Below are positions 17,717-27,496 of a stretch of 64,000 bases of DNA, one piece after another (the first letter of the stretch is position 1; every line of letters begins with the position of its first letter). The stretch is from positions 186,001 through 250,000 of the forward strand of contig NZ_WPZO01000005.1 in the NCBI RefSeq assembly GCF_013031355.1, read 5' to 3'. Origin of the DNA: Ruegeria arenilitoris (lineage in GTDB: Bacteria > Pseudomonadota > Alphaproteobacteria > Rhodobacterales > Rhodobacteraceae). Under the pieces are notes generated by a model. That model was not told the origin of the DNA, searched no databases, and saw only the letters and a program-made list of their open reading frames with translations. The translations under genes and the position numbers were made by a program.

Positions 17717-18796
17717 ATGACCGACCCAAAACTCAGAACCACCTCGGGCAATGGCCGAATTTATGACAGCGTGCTCGACACGATTGGCAACACGCCCACG
17801 ATCCGTATCAACAATCTGGGGCCCGAAGGCGTCAACTTGTTCGTGAAGTTCGAGGCGTTCAACCCGGCCGGTTCGGTCAAGGATCGCCTTGCGGTGAATA
17901 TCATCGAAGCCGCCGAACGCAGCGGGGCCTTGAAGCCCGGGCAAACCGTGGTCGAGGCGACCAGCGGCAATACCGGTATCGGTCTGGCCATGGTCTGCGC
18001 GCAAAAGGGCTACCCACTGGTAGTCACAATGGCCGAGAGCTTTTCTACTGAACGCCGCCAGCTGATGCGGATGCTGGGGGCCAAGGTTGTGCTGACGCCC
18101 AAAGAGGCAAAAGGCTTCGGCATGTATCGCAAAGCCGCCGAACTGGCCGAAAAGCATGGCTGGTTCCTGGCGCGCCAGTTTGAAACACCGGCTAATGCCG
18201 AAATTCACGCAGCCACGACCGCGCGGGAAATTCTGGGCGATTTCAACGGGGAACCGCTGGACTACTTTGTGACTGGCTATGGGACCGGCGGCACGATCAC
18301 TGGTGTCTCGCGTGTTCTACGCGCCGAGTGGCCGGATACGAAAATCATCCTGTCCGAGCCTGCTAACGCGCAGCTGGTGGGCAGTGGCATTGCGACCGAG
18401 CGGGGCAAGGATAATGATCCCGTTTCCAGCCACCCGGCGTTCGAGCCGCATGTGATTCAGGGTTGGACGCCGGATTTCATCCCCTCGGTTCTGCAGGAAT
18501 CCATCGACAACAGCTACTTCGATCAGTTGATCCCAGTGCCCGGCCCGACGGGTGTTGAATGGGCCCAGAAACTGGCCAGCCAAGAGGGAATTCTGACCGG
18601 TATTTCCGGCGGCGCGACCTTTGCCGTGGCCATGGAAATCGCCGAACAGGCCGAACCCGGCGCGTCTGTTCTGTGTATGCTGCCCGACACGGGTGAGCGG
18701 TATCTGAGCACACCTTTGTTCGGCGACATCTCGGTGGATATGACAGACGAGGAAACCGAAATCGCGCAATCGACGCCCGGCTACACCATCGGCTGA
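17717..18796 (+). CDS. cysK: Cysteine synthase (O-acetylserine sulfhydrylase)
   Basis: 359 residues, a little longer than usual CysK because of a short N-terminal extension. PLP enzyme fold type II: Schiff-base Lys in NPAGSVKDR (about residue 54), substrate loop TSGNTGIGLA and phosphate-binding GTGGTITGVSRVLR. It converts O-acetylserine and sulfide to cysteine in the cytoplasm. The close relationship with cystathionine beta-synthase and O-phosphoserine enzymes leaves the exact substrate slightly open, but the motifs favour CysK. It is monocistronic by spacing: 87 bases from the upstream gene and 112 bases to the next. Confidence 0.87.
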   Translation: MTDPKLRTTSGNGRIYDSVLDTIGNTPTIRINNLGPEGVNLFVKFEAFNPAGSVKDRLAVNIIEAAERSGALKPGQTVVEATSGNTGIGLAMVCAQKGYPLVVTMAESFSTERRQLMRMLGAKVVLTPKEAKGFGMYRKAAELAEKHGWFLARQFETPANAEIHAATTAREILGDFNGEPLDYFVTGYGTGGTITGVSRVLRAEWPDTKIILSEPANAQLVGSGIATERGKDNDPVSSHPAFEPHVIQGWTPDFIPSVLQESIDNSYFDQLIPVPGPTGVEWAQKLASQEGILTGISGGATFAVAMEIAEQAEPGASVLCMLPDTGERYLSTPLFGDISVDMTDEETEIAQSTPGYTIG

Positions 18797-18908
18797 CGCC
18801 GGGACGCCTAGGACTGCCCGAACGCGTTCCTTGCCTAACGCCTCCCGTAACTGCAATGATATTGGCAGGTTACGGGGGATGGAGCCCGGGATCGGGCAGG
18901 GGGCGCAT

Positions 18909-21215
18909 ATGCATAAAACTCGACTGTTTCTGCAGGCCGCAATCCTGATGTCCCTGCTCTGCGCCTTCCCGTTTGCGGTCCGGGCGCAGACCCAGACTTG
19001 GGCCGAGGTGAAGCCGATCATGGATCGCCGCTGTGTCGTGTGCCATAGCTGCTATGACGCGCCGTGCCAGTTGAAGCTGACCTCCCCGATGGGCGTTTTG
19101 CGCGGGGCCAGCAAGGAGGCCGTCTATCACACCGAGCGTTTGGAGGATGTCCAGCCCACCCGGCTGGGGATAGACGCGCAGACCGTTCCCGAATGGCAGG
19201 CGCTGGGGTTCCACACCGTCCTTCGCGGGCAGGATGGGGGTCTGCTGGAACGCTATCTCGAACTGGGCCATCAGAATCCGATGCCGACCAGCGCTCCCCT
19301 TCCAGCCGAGCTTGGTTTGGCGATCAATCGCCCTCTGGTCTGCCCGACATCGAATGAGTTCGACGCATTCAGCGCGGCCCACCCGCTTGCAGGTATGCCC
19401 TATGGTACAGCACCGCTTGCCGAGGCCGAGTTTCAGGCGCTCATGGGCTGGGCGCGCAGCGGTGCGGTCCTGCCACCCACCGCGCCCGACATTCCCGACG
19501 CGATCCTAGCCCAGGTCGCGGATTGGGAAGTGTTCCTGAACGAACGCGACCTTCGCAGCCAATTGATGAGCCGGTATCTGTATGAACACCTGTTTCTGGC
19601 CCGGCTCCATTTCCGGGGTGACGACCCACGGCGGTTCTTCCAACTGGTGCGCTCGACCACACCGCCGGGGGCTGAAATCGACGTAATCGCCACGCGGCGG
19701 CCGTTCGACGATCCGGGTGCGGCGCCGTTTTACTATCGGTTGCAACAGGTCACGGAAACGATCGTGCACAAGGAACATCTGGTCTATGCGCTTGGGCCGG
19801 ACCGCATGGCGCGCTACCAACAGCTGTTTCTTGACCCCGATTGGACGCTGACGGACCTGCCTCCGTTTGGGGACGCGGAAGGCGGCAATCCCTTCAGCAC
19901 CTTCATGCAAATGCCCGCGCGCAGCCGTTATCAGTTCCTGCTTGATGATGCGCTGTTCTTTGTCCGCAGTTTCATCCGCGGCCCCGTTTGTCATGGAGAG
20001 ACCGCCGTTGACGTGATCGAAGATCGGTTCTGGGTCAGTTTCCTTGACCCGGAGGCGGATTTGTCGGTCACTGACCCCAGCTATCTGCAGGAGGGGGCCG
20101 CCTTTCTGGAATTGCCCGTGTCCGAGGCCGATGCCGGTGTGCTCGGCTCATTGCAGGGGTTTTCGCACAAGAACCAGGTCAAGTATCTCGAGTTTCGGGA
20201 CGCGCGATACCGGGCCGCTCCGGTGTATCAGACGGGGTTCGATTACAATTCGATCTGGGATGGCGATGGCACCAACACAAACGCCCTGATCACGGTGTTC
20301 CGGCATTTCGACAATGCGTCGGCCATGACCGGGTTTCACGGCGGTATCCCCGAAACCTCCTGGGTCATCGATTTTCCGATCTTCGAGCGTATCTACTATG
20401 ACCTCGTTGCGGGCTACGACGTGTTCGGGCGGGTTGAGCATCAGCTGTCCACACGGCTTTACATGGATGAACTACGGATGGAGAGCGAGGATACCTTTCT
20501 GGCCTTCATGCCAAGGGACGTCCGACCCCAGATACACAAACATTGGTATCAGGGCGTTCTGGCCGAATTGCACACTTATTGGCACCGACGCCGCGTCGAT
20601 GATAGTTTCCCCACCGGCATTTCTTTCCAGACAGACCAGCCGAAACAGGAATTCCTTCTGACCTTGTTGAACCGTGGCAACGGGTTGTGGCCGGTGACGG
20701 ACCCAATCAACAGATGCGCGGCTGAGGCGTGCCAATCGGGTCTGCCCGACGACGTGCTGCGTGAGCTGGCCGATCAAACCGGCGAGTGGGTGAAATACCT
20801 GCCCGATCTGTCGGTTCTGGCGGTCGAACAAGGCGGTGGAGAGACGGCGCTGTTCACCCTTGTGCACGACAAGGCGCATTACAACGTCGCCTTCCTGTTC
20901 GATGAAGAGGCGCGCCGGGACCCGGCGGCCGATGTTTTGACGATCCTTCCGGGGCTGATCGGCAGCTATCCGAACTTCTACTTTCACGTCCGGCAGGACC
21001 AATTGGCTCCTTTTGTCATGGTGCTGAAGGGCGTTCGGTCGCAAAGCGACTACATGGCTGCTGTGGAGCAATTCGGCGTACGTCGGACCAGCCCTGAATT
21101 CTGGCCATTGAGCGACCGGATTCACGATCTTTTCCAACAGCAGAAACCTATTCAGGCGGGCATTTTCGATCTGAACCGATACAAGGACCCGAAGTCAGGG
21201 GACGACCCCACTTAG
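18909..21215 (+). CDS. cti: Fatty acid cis/trans isomerase (Cti), periplasmic haem protein
   Basis: 768 residues. A signal peptide (residues 1-24, ending AVRAQ) is followed by a c-type haem site C-V-V-C-H within RRCVVCHSCYDAPC. The rest matches the long Cti domain (NPFSTFMQMPARSRYQFLLD, GFHGGIPETSWVIDFPIFERIYYDLVAGYDVFG). Cti converts cis-unsaturated membrane fatty acids to trans without double-bond migration, a rapid response to solvents and heat that stiffens the membrane. ATG 18909 is chosen because it begins the signal peptide and follows a purine-rich site; the frame is open from 18831 but that part looks non-coding. The next gene is a membrane protein 91 bases downstream. Confidence 0.87.
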   Translation: MHKTRLFLQAAILMSLLCAFPFAVRAQTQTWAEVKPIMDRRCVVCHSCYDAPCQLKLTSPMGVLRGASKEAVYHTERLEDVQPTRLGIDAQTVPEWQALGFHTVLRGQDGGLLERYLELGHQNPMPTSAPLPAELGLAINRPLVCPTSNEFDAFSAAHPLAGMPYGTAPLAEAEFQALMGWARSGAVLPPTAPDIPDAILAQVADWEVFLNERDLRSQLMSRYLYEHLFLARLHFRGDDPRRFFQLVRSTTPPGAEIDVIATRRPFDDPGAAPFYYRLQQVTETIVHKEHLVYALGPDRMARYQQLFLDPDWTLTDLPPFGDAEGGNPFSTFMQMPARSRYQFLLDDALFFVRSFIRGPVCHGETAVDVIEDRFWVSFLDPEADLSVTDPSYLQEGAAFLELPVSEADAGVLGSLQGFSHKNQVKYLEFRDARYRAAPVYQTGFDYNSIWDGDGTNTNALITVFRHFDNASAMTGFHGGIPETSWVIDFPIFERIYYDLVAGYDVFGRVEHQLSTRLYMDELRMESEDTFLAFMPRDVRPQIHKHWYQGVLAELHTYWHRRRVDDSFPTGISFQTDQPKQEFLLTLLNRGNGLWPVTDPINRCAAEACQSGLPDDVLRELADQTGEWVKYLPDLSVLAVEQGGGETALFTLVHDKAHYNVAFLFDEEARRDPAADVLTILPGLIGSYPNFYFHVRQDQLAPFVMVLKGVRSQSDYMAAVEQFGVRRTSPEFWPLSDRIHDLFQQQKPIQAGIFDLNRYKDPKSGDDPT

Positions 21216-21299
21216 GCGCGGCGCATTTGTTGGTCTGACACAAAGCTTGATCGACCGTGAGGGGCGATAACTTGCCCGAAATCCCCTTGGCGCCTAAGT
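21211..21299. repeat. 10-base inverted repeat flanking the cti-hemolysin III gap
   Basis: ACTTAGGCGC at 21211-21220 (containing the cti stop codon) is repeated in reverse complement as GCGCCTAAGT at 21290-21299, eight bases before the next ATG. The 69-base interior has a shorter GGGG/CCCC pairing. It may form a long-range hairpin in the transcript or be coincidence. Confidence 0.4.
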
Positions 21300-21306
21300 T
21301 AAATCT

Positions 21307-21975
21307 ATGTGGTCCTTTGCAGATATCCGTCCTGCCTATAGCCGCGCCGAGCGTGTGAGCGACGGAGTTGTGCACATTCTGGGCGTCACTCTGGCCCTTG
21401 TTGCAGTCCCGGTGCTGATCACGATCACCGCATTTCACAGGTCCGAACCCGAGGCCATTCTGGGGGTCTCGGTCTATGGCGTCACGCTGTTGCTGATGCT
21501 GACATTTTCCGCGCTCTACAACATGATTGAAAGCGACAAGTGGTCCGAGCTGCTGCGCCGTCTGGATCACTCGGGCATCTATGTGAAAATCGCTGGCACC
21601 TACACGCCGTTCCTTCTGCTCTCGGGCGGGCAGGGGCCGGGGCTTTTGATTGGTTTGTGGTCTTCGGCAACGCTGGGCTCGGTTCTTAAGCTGATTGATC
21701 CGGCCCGGTTTCGCTGGTTTGGGCTTGTCCTCTACCTGATGATGGGCTGGGCCGTTGTCTGGGCCGGCCCCTCCATGCTGAACGAACTGCCAACGGTGGT
21801 CGTTTGGCTGATGATCGCGGGCGGCGTGGTCTATACGCTCGGTGTTGTCTTTTATCTTCTGGAGCACCTGCCCTTTCACAACACTATTTGGCACGTGTTT
21901 GTTCTGACCGGCACGGTCCTGTTCTTCATCGCAATCTCTGCCCGGATTCTGCTGGCGCCACACCCGGTTGCCTGA
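21307..21975 (+). CDS. Hemolysin III / PAQR family membrane protein
   Basis: 222 residues with seven predicted membrane helices and the family signatures: N-terminal SDGVVHILGVTLAL, ALYNMIE after helix two, LDHSGIYVKIAGTYTPFLL with the conserved His/Ser, and the late LPFHNTIWHVFVLTGTVLFF. The conserved His residues form a metal-dependent hydrolase-like site in PAQR proteins. The haemolytic name comes from a Bacillus protein; in most bacteria the role is probably lipid or membrane homeostasis, which would suit a neighbour of cti. Confidence 0.85.
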   Translation: MWSFADIRPAYSRAERVSDGVVHILGVTLALVAVPVLITITAFHRSEPEAILGVSVYGVTLLLMLTFSALYNMIESDKWSELLRRLDHSGIYVKIAGTYTPFLLLSGGQGPGLLIGLWSSATLGSVLKLIDPARFRWFGLVLYLMMGWAVVWAGPSMLNELPTVVVWLMIAGGVVYTLGVVFYLLEHLPFHNTIWHVFVLTGTVLFFIAISARILLAPHPVA

Positions 21976-22099
21976 CGGATTGCGCGGTAGGTAACCTCCT
22001 CACACTCATGATCTGGCGTGAAGCCGTGGGTGTCTTCCCTGTCATAGGCCGCTAGGATTTCTTTCTGAGATATGGGTCAAGAAATGAGCATTTCGGGGG

Positions 22100-22128
22100 T
22101 TGACTTGCCTTGGTAGTAATCGACTAAA
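22100..22128 (+). promoter_or_regulatory. Possible sigma70-type promoter of the DUF4856 gene
   Basis: TTGACT at 22100-22105, a 17-base spacer and ACTAAA at 22123-22128 lie 53 bases before the ATG at 22181. The -35 is good but the -10 is weak. The intergenic region is otherwise AT-rich with A-runs and no recognised operator. Confidence 0.35.
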
Positions 22129-22180
22129 AGGGTCAGGAAAAATACCCGATAAAAAAAGTCGGACAGAACGAGGACTCCCC

Positions 22181-23581
22181 ATGCTCAAACCCACGCTCAA
22201 ATTCACTTCGGCGCTCGTTGCTGCGGCCCTGATCAGCGGTGCCGCCATGGCCGATCAGGCTTATGGCCCGTTCCCGGTCACCGTGAAAGGCTATGAAGGC
22301 GACAAGACCAATTCGGTTTCGTATTCCGGTCAGATCGCGCGCCACGTGTTGCATGACAGCCTGAAGAAAGCGGCCGCCAAAGGCGATGGCGGCAACAACG
22401 CGGCCGAGGTCGAGGCGCTGATGCTGGCCTATTTCAACGGCTCCGAAGGCGATCTGGAAATCATCGCGCCAGCGTCGAAAGACGGCTTCCCGGTCAAGCA
22501 AGCGACCGTGAATGAAGTTTCCAAGGGTAAGAACATCTCGGGCAAGTTCTACAACGGCGCCATGACCGCGTGGCCGGGCAACCAGTCGGGCGTCGACGTT
22601 GCGCTGCAGATGATCAAGATGGCTGCCGCATCCGAGCAGGGCTATGACCCGGTAAACGGCATGGACTGGGCGCAACTGATCTCGAAATTCACGCTGGGTG
22701 CGATGGCCTATAATCAGGCGGTCGACAACTATCTGGACGAAAAGCTGGACGCCGGCACCAAGCCCAACGACCAGCCCTACAAAGAGGGCGCCTACTACAC
22801 CGGCAAAGAGCATGTCTGGGATGAGGCATTCGGCTATTTCGGTGCCGCAGCGCATTCGGCCGGCCTGTCGCCCGAACAGATTTATGCCGTGGCCAAGCAG
22901 AAAGACCTGACCGCTGCGGACGCCAATGGCGACGGTGTGGTGGATCTGAAATCCGAGATGGTCTTTGGCCCGGCTTATTATGCCGCCGGTGCCGACAAGG
23001 GTGGCAACCAGAACACCCAATACATGGCGACCATCTTCAACGCTTTCCGCGATGGCCGCGCGCTGATCGCCTCGGCCAATGGTGAAAAGCTGACCGACGC
23101 GCAGCGCGCCGAACTGAAAGCCTATGCCGATGTCATCGAAACCAACTGGGAAAAAACGCTGGCCGAGGCCACGTTCAAATATGCCGGTTCGGTTTACAAG
23201 GATATCGACAAGCTGAAATCGGGCGAGGACAGCGACAAGGCCCTGCGCAACTACGTCAAGCACTGGGGTGAGCTGAAGGGCTTCTCGATGGCGTTGCAGT
23301 CGGGCAAGAACAATCTGGGCGCAACTGCGATCGACCTGAACTGGATGATCGGCTTCAGCCCGGCGATGCCCGATGGCAAGATGGTCTCGGATATCGATGC
23401 CGACGGTAACTTTGTTCGCGAGCGCGAGATGACGCTGGATGACTATCAGGTCAACATGTTGAAAGTGCAAAAACTGCTGATCGACAAGTTCGGCATCGAA
23501 AGCCGCGCCAATGACGCAACCGCCGATCTGGCCGCACTGGCCGAAAAGCTGGGCACCACCGAGGCTGCCGAAACCGACTAA
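22181..23581 (+). CDS. DUF4856 domain periplasmic protein with Ca-binding-like loops
   Basis: 466 residues. Signal peptide at residues 1-23 (ending GAAMA-DQ). The mature helical protein matches what I recall of the DUF4856 family (imelysin-like helical proteins): ARHVLHDSLKKAA, EALMLAYFNGSEGD, FGPAYYAAGADKGGNQNTQYMATIFNAFRDGR, WGELKGFSMALQ. Residues 247-259 read D-A-N-G-D-G-V-V-D-L-K-S-E, close to an EF-hand/dockerin calcium loop, and a second D-I-D-A-D-G-N stretch occurs near residue 405. ATG 22181 has GAGGA just upstream. Function unknown; imelysin-type proteins are often linked to iron uptake, but no iron operator was identified. Confidence 0.65.
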   Translation: MLKPTLKFTSALVAAALISGAAMADQAYGPFPVTVKGYEGDKTNSVSYSGQIARHVLHDSLKKAAAKGDGGNNAAEVEALMLAYFNGSEGDLEIIAPASKDGFPVKQATVNEVSKGKNISGKFYNGAMTAWPGNQSGVDVALQMIKMAAASEQGYDPVNGMDWAQLISKFTLGAMAYNQAVDNYLDEKLDAGTKPNDQPYKEGAYYTGKEHVWDEAFGYFGAAAHSAGLSPEQIYAVAKQKDLTAADANGDGVVDLKSEMVFGPAYYAAGADKGGNQNTQYMATIFNAFRDGRALIASANGEKLTDAQRAELKAYADVIETNWEKTLAEATFKYAGSVYKDIDKLKSGEDSDKALRNYVKHWGELKGFSMALQSGKNNLGATAIDLNWMIGFSPAMPDGKMVSDIDADGNFVREREMTLDDYQVNMLKVQKLLIDKFGIESRANDATADLAALAEKLGTTEAAETD

Positions 23582-23643
23582 GGATCATCTGATCCTGTTC
23601 CGGCGGCCTCAGGGTCGCCGGGCTTTCCATCGAAAGAGACCCC

Positions 23644-24645
23644 TTGGAATTTCTCGATCATATAGGCGCGGTCTTTGCCGATTTTTCCAACCCCAAGAAG
23701 CGCGTCTTCGTGGGGTATTTGTTTTTGACCGTTCTGCTGGCGCTGGTGTGGCTGGTGGCTGTGCGACGCTCCTCGATCCGCGCGGCGGTGCGAGAGGTGT
23801 TTGATCGTACGATCCTGTTCTCCCCATCGGCGCGGGCAGATTACAAGATTTTCGTGATCAACCGGGTTTTTACCCTGTTCATCTCGCCGTTGCTGGTGTC
23901 GCAGTTGGCAATCGCAACCGCGCTGTTTTACGCGTTGCACGACGTCGATTTCCTGCAGCGCGGCCTGTTCGCGGACACGCCAAAGGCGGTGATTGTCGCG
24001 CTGTTCACCGGGGTGATCTTTCTGGTGGATGATTTCACCAAATACCTCGTGCATCGTTGGATGCACCGTTGGCCGATGCTGTGGGCAATCCACAAGGTTC
24101 ATCATTCGGCCGAGACGATGACTCCGATCACCGTTTATCGCGTACACCCGCTAGAGGGCGTTCTGTACGGTCTGCGCGCGGCGGTCGCACAGGGCACGGT
24201 GATGGCGGTGTTTCTGTTCTTCTTCGGCGGCGCGGTCGATCTGTACACCGTGCTGGGCGTCAATGTCCTGTCGTTCATTTTTCACGTGACGGGTTCGAAC
24301 CTGCGGCACTCGCATGTTTCGATCCGCTATTGGCGCTGGCTGGAGCACATCCTGATCTCTCCGGCGCAGCATCAGGTGCATCATTCGATTGCGCGCGAAC
24401 ATCATGACAAGAACTTTGGCGTTGCCTTCGCTTTCTGGGATTGGCTGTTCGGGTCGTTGCACCTGTCCGAGCAGGACAGCAAGCTGACCTTCGGGTTGAA
24501 ACCGTCCGAGGCCCATGCCTCGAACCTGCTCGATATCTATTTTCGCCCCTTTCGGGACATAGCGAATGTTCTGCGGCGGCGGGTCGGGAAGGTGCGCGCT
24601 GCACTGCAAAGCCGGTCGAAACAAGCGCGCGATCCCATAGCGTAA
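23644..24645 (+). CDS. Sterol desaturase / fatty acid hydroxylase family membrane protein
   Basis: 333 residues with several membrane helices and the three histidine clusters of the di-iron hydroxylase superfamily: HRWMHRWP (about residue 138), HKVHHSAETM (about 150) and HQVHHSIAREHH (about 240). It would use di-iron and oxygen to hydroxylate or desaturate a lipid chain in the membrane; the lipid is not identifiable. The start appears to be TTG at 23644, preceded by AAAGAGA, because no in-frame ATG occurs before the first membrane helix. It follows the DUF4856 gene by 62 bases, across a short AGGATCA/TGATCCT palindrome at 23581-23596. Confidence 0.82.
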   Translation: MEFLDHIGAVFADFSNPKKRVFVGYLFLTVLLALVWLVAVRRSSIRAAVREVFDRTILFSPSARADYKIFVINRVFTLFISPLLVSQLAIATALFYALHDVDFLQRGLFADTPKAVIVALFTGVIFLVDDFTKYLVHRWMHRWPMLWAIHKVHHSAETMTPITVYRVHPLEGVLYGLRAAVAQGTVMAVFLFFFGGAVDLYTVLGVNVLSFIFHVTGSNLRHSHVSIRYWRWLEHILISPAQHQVHHSIAREHHDKNFGVAFAFWDWLFGSLHLSEQDSKLTFGLKPSEAHASNLLDIYFRPFRDIANVLRRRVGKVRAALQSRSKQARDPIA

Positions 24646-24716
24646 CCCCTCAAACAGCTTTGGTTCGCCGGGCGGTTCCGCGCCGACCGGACAGTTAGCA
24701 GTTGAAATTTTCCGGT

Positions 24717-24726
24717 TTATCGATAT
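24717..24726. promoter_or_regulatory. Distal BioR-type box (one mismatch)
   Basis: TTATCGATAT, one base off the known alphaproteobacterial BioR consensus TTATMKATAA. Its start lies 41 bases upstream of the start of a perfect box in front of bioB, close to four helical turns, as expected for paired operators. Confidence 0.65.
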
Positions 24727-24757
24727 TAGAAACTGCAGGCATGGAGTTTTGGACAGA

Positions 24758-24767
24758 TTATCGATAA
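24758..24767. promoter_or_regulatory. Proximal BioR operator of the biotin operon
   Basis: TTATCGATAA is a perfect match to the BioR consensus and ends one base before the bioB ATG. Occupation here would block translation initiation or early transcription of the whole bio operon when biotin is sufficient. Confidence 0.8.
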
Positions 24768-24768
24768 A

Positions 24769-25749
24769 ATGGAAAACACCACCCCCACATGGACCCGCGA
24801 GGCGGCGCAGGCCGTATATGAACTTCCTCTGATGGACCTGCTGTTCCGCGCGCAGACCGTGCATCGCGAGAATTTTGACCCCAACAAGGTCCAGACCTCC
24901 AAGCTGCTGTCGATCAAGACGGGCGGCTGTGCCGAGGATTGTTCCTATTGTTCGCAATCGGCCCGGAACGGCTCAAAGCTGTCGGCTTCGAAACTGATCG
25001 AAGTTCAGCGTGTCCTGACCGAGGCCCGCAAAGCGAAAGACGGCGGTGCGACCCGGTTCTGCATGGGCGCAGCTTGGCGCGAGCCGAAAGACCGCGACAT
25101 GGACGCGCTGGTTGCGATGGTCGAAGGAGTCCGCGACATGGGGATGGAGACCTGCATGACGCTGGGGATGCTGGACGACAATCAGGTTTTCCGTTTGCGC
25201 GATGCGGGGCTGGATTACTACAACCACAACATCGACACGTCCGAGCGCTATTACCCCGAGGTCATCACCACCCGCACCTTCGCCGATCGCATCGATACGA
25301 TGAACCGCGTGCAGGAAGCGGGGATCAAAGTATGTTCGGGCGGTATTCTGGGCATGGGTGAAGAGATCGGCGACCGCGTCGATATGCTGGTCACCCTTGC
25401 CAATATGGGCCCTGCGCCTGAATCCGTGCCGATCAACATGCTGATGCCGCAGGAAGACACGCCGCTGGCCGATGCCAAGCCGATCGACCCGATCGATTTT
25501 GTGCGCGTGATCGCCACCGCACGCATCATGATGCCGAAATCCTATGTGCGCTTGTCCGCTGGCCGCAGCGACATGACCGAGGAGATGCAGGCGATGTGCT
25601 TCTTCGCCGGTGCGAACTCTATCTTTGTTGGGGAAACGCTGCTGACCGCCGAGAACCCCGAAGAAGACACCGACGCAATCCTCTTTGCCAAGCTGGGGCT
25701 GCAGGCCGAAACCGTTGCCGGGCAAAGCTGTGCGGAAGCGGCTGAATGA
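24769..25749 (+). CDS. bioB: Biotin synthase
   Basis: 326 residues. Radical-SAM enzyme with the cluster motif C-x3-C-x2-C ([15 protein letters not shown], about residues 48-62); the later [10 protein letters not shown] and [13 protein letters not shown] segments contain [2Fe-2S] and substrate ligands. It inserts sulfur into dethiobiotin to form biotin, the last step of the pathway. It is the first gene of bioBFDAGC, directly behind two BioR-type boxes, and its TGA overlaps the bioF ATG by four bases. Confidence 0.95.
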   Translation: MENTTPTWTREAAQAVYELPLMDLLFRAQTVHRENFDPNKVQTSKLLSIKTGGCAEDCSYCSQSARNGSKLSASKLIEVQRVLTEARKAKDGGATRFCMGAAWREPKDRDMDALVAMVEGVRDMGMETCMTLGMLDDNQVFRLRDAGLDYYNHNIDTSERYYPEVITTRTFADRIDTMNRVQEAGIKVCSGGILGMGEEIGDRVDMLVTLANMGPAPESVPINMLMPQEDTPLADAKPIDPIDFVRVIATARIMMPKSYVRLSAGRSDMTEEMQAMCFFAGANSIFVGETLLTAENPEEDTDAILFAKLGLQAETVAGQSCAEAAE

Positions 25750-26879
25750 AAGCATTGAGTCGCCTGCACTCGATGCTTGAAACGCTGGACGCCCGGCATC
25801 GACGCCGGGCGCTGGCCCCGAGGCGTGGGTTGGACTTCGCCTCGAACGACTATCTGGGTCTGGCGGACTCGCCGCTGTTGCACCGCGCTGCGCAAAAGGC
25901 GCTGGAACGGGGTGTGCCGCTTGGCTCAGGCGGGTCACGGCTGTTGCGCGGCAATCACCCGGAACATGAGGCGCTTGAAGAAGAAGCTGCTGCCTTCTTC
26001 GGTGCTGAGGCCGCTTTGTTCATGGGAGGTGGGTTTCAGGCCAATCAGGCGATATTCTCGACCTTGCCCGCGGCGGGGGATCTGATCCTGTATGACGATC
26101 TGGTCCATGCCAGCGCCCATGAGGGGATGCGCACGGGCCGAGCCGAAACCCGGTCCTTTGCCCATAACGACTTAGCAGATGCCCGCCGCGTTCTGGTGGA
26201 TTGGCAGGCCACTGGCGGATCGGGGCAGGTCTGGATCGCGGTGGAAAGCGTCTACTCGATGGAGGGCGACATCGCGCCCTTGACCGCACTGTCCGAACTG
26301 GCCGTCGAACACGGGGCCATTCTGGTTGTGGACGAAGCCCACGCCACCGGCGTTTTTGGTTCGAACGGAAAAGGTCTGGCACATGGCCTGACGGCTGAGG
26401 TTCTGACCTTGCACACATGCGGCAAGGGCTTGGGGGTCGCGGGTGGCTTGATCTGTGGGTCTAGGGTGATGATCGACGCGCTGATCAACCGTGCGCGGCC
26501 GTTCATCTTTGCAACCGCACCGTCGCCGTTCAATGCGGCCCTCGTACGGGCGGTGTTGGACTATCTGCGAGCAGACACGAGCCTGACCGCCGCCGCAACC
26601 GCCCGACTGCACCACGCGCATGCCGAGGCACGCCGTACGGGCGTTCCGCAGGATGTGCTGAACAGTCAGATCATTCCCGTCATTCTGGGGGACGAAGCGC
26701 GGACGATGCAAATGGCCGCAACCTTGCAAGCGCAGGGCTTTGACGTCCGAGGTATCCGCCCGCCGACGGTTCCGCGCGGCACCTCGCGACTTCGGATCTC
26801 GGTCACCGGCAATGTGACCAACGCCGATATCAGCGCCCTGTTCGAAACACTAGCCCAGCACCAAAGCGAGGCCGCATGA
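25746..26879 (+). CDS. bioF: 8-amino-7-oxononanoate synthase
   Basis: 377 residues, PLP-dependent alpha-oxoamine synthase. The PLP Lys lies in [13 protein letters not shown] (about residue 224), with [19 protein letters not shown] and [11 protein letters not shown] in the expected places. It condenses pimeloyl-ACP with alanine to start the biotin ring. It overlaps bioB by ATGA and bioD by ATGA, so translation is probably coupled. Confidence 0.94.
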   Translation: MKALSRLHSMLETLDARHRRRALAPRRGLDFASNDYLGLADSPLLHRAAQKALERGVPLGSGGSRLLRGNHPEHEALEEEAAAFFGAEAALFMGGGFQANQAIFSTLPAAGDLILYDDLVHASAHEGMRTGRAETRSFAHNDLADARRVLVDWQATGGSGQVWIAVESVYSMEGDIAPLTALSELAVEHGAILVVDEAHATGVFGSNGKGLAHGLTAEVLTLHTCGKGLGVAGGLICGSRVMIDALINRARPFIFATAPSPFNAALVRAVLDYLRADTSLTAAATARLHHAHAEARRTGVPQDVLNSQIIPVILGDEARTMQMAATLQAQGFDVRGIRPPTVPRGTSRLRISVTGNVTNADISALFETLAQHQSEAA

Positions 26880-27496
26880 GTACCGTAATTGTTGTCGGCA
26901 CGGATACCGGCATTGGCAAAACCGTCTTTGCTGCGGGTCTGACCGCTGCCCTTGGCGCGCGGTATTGGAAGCCAGTGCAGTCGGGGTTGGAAGAGGCAAC
27001 GGACTCGGAAGTCGTCGCAGAGCTGACCGGGGCCGAGGTGCTGTCCGAGGCCTATCGCCTGAACATGCCCGCCTCGCCGCATTTGTCGGCCGAGGATATG
27101 GGGATTGAGATCGACCCGGCCCGTCTGGCCTTACCTCAGGTGTCCGGCCCTCTGGTGGTTGAGGGCGCGGGCGGGCTGATGGTGCCGCTGAATCGCCAGG
27201 TCTTTTTCCTCGACGTGATTGCCCAATGGCAGGCACCCGTTGTGCTGGTGGCGCGAACAGCTCTGGGGACGATCAACCACACGACCCTGTCTCTGATGGC
27301 GTTACGCAATGCCGGGTGCGATGTGGTCGGCGTGGCGTTTGTCGGCGATGCTGAACCGGATGTCGAGCAGACCATCGCCCAGATGGGCAACACCCGTCAT
27401 CTGGGCCGATTGCCTTTCATCGACACCCTGTCCCGAGACACTCTGACCGACGCCTTCGGCGCCATTGACGTCGACACAATCCGGAGCGCCCTGTGA
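26876..27496 (+). CDS. bioD: Dethiobiotin synthetase
   Basis: 206 residues. The P-loop GTDTGIGKTVFAAGL is at residues 8-22, VEGAGGLMVPL is the second nucleotide motif, and KPVQSG binds the diamino substrate. It closes the ureido ring of dethiobiotin using CO2 and ATP. It overlaps bioF by four bases and bioA by GTGA. Confidence 0.93.
   Translation: MSTVIVVGTDTGIGKTVFAAGLTAALGARYWKPVQSGLEEATDSEVVAELTGAEVLSEAYRLNMPASPHLSAEDMGIEIDPARLALPQVSGPLVVEGAGGLMVPLNRQVFFLDVIAQWQAPVVLVARTALGTINHTTLSLMALRNAGCDVVGVAFVGDAEPDVEQTIAQMGNTRHLGRLPFIDTLSRDTLTDAFGAIDVDTIRSAL

Noticed and set aside
22133-23470. 445-codon minus-strand frame opposite the DUF4856 gene
   Set aside because: No recognisable domain; the plus-strand frame has a signal peptide, ribosome site and family match.
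23581-23621. AGGATCA/TGATCCT palindrome and CCGGCG/CGCCGG stem after the DUF4856 gene as a terminator
   Set aside because: Stems are short and no T run follows; may be part of the leader of the next gene, so only mentioned in passing.
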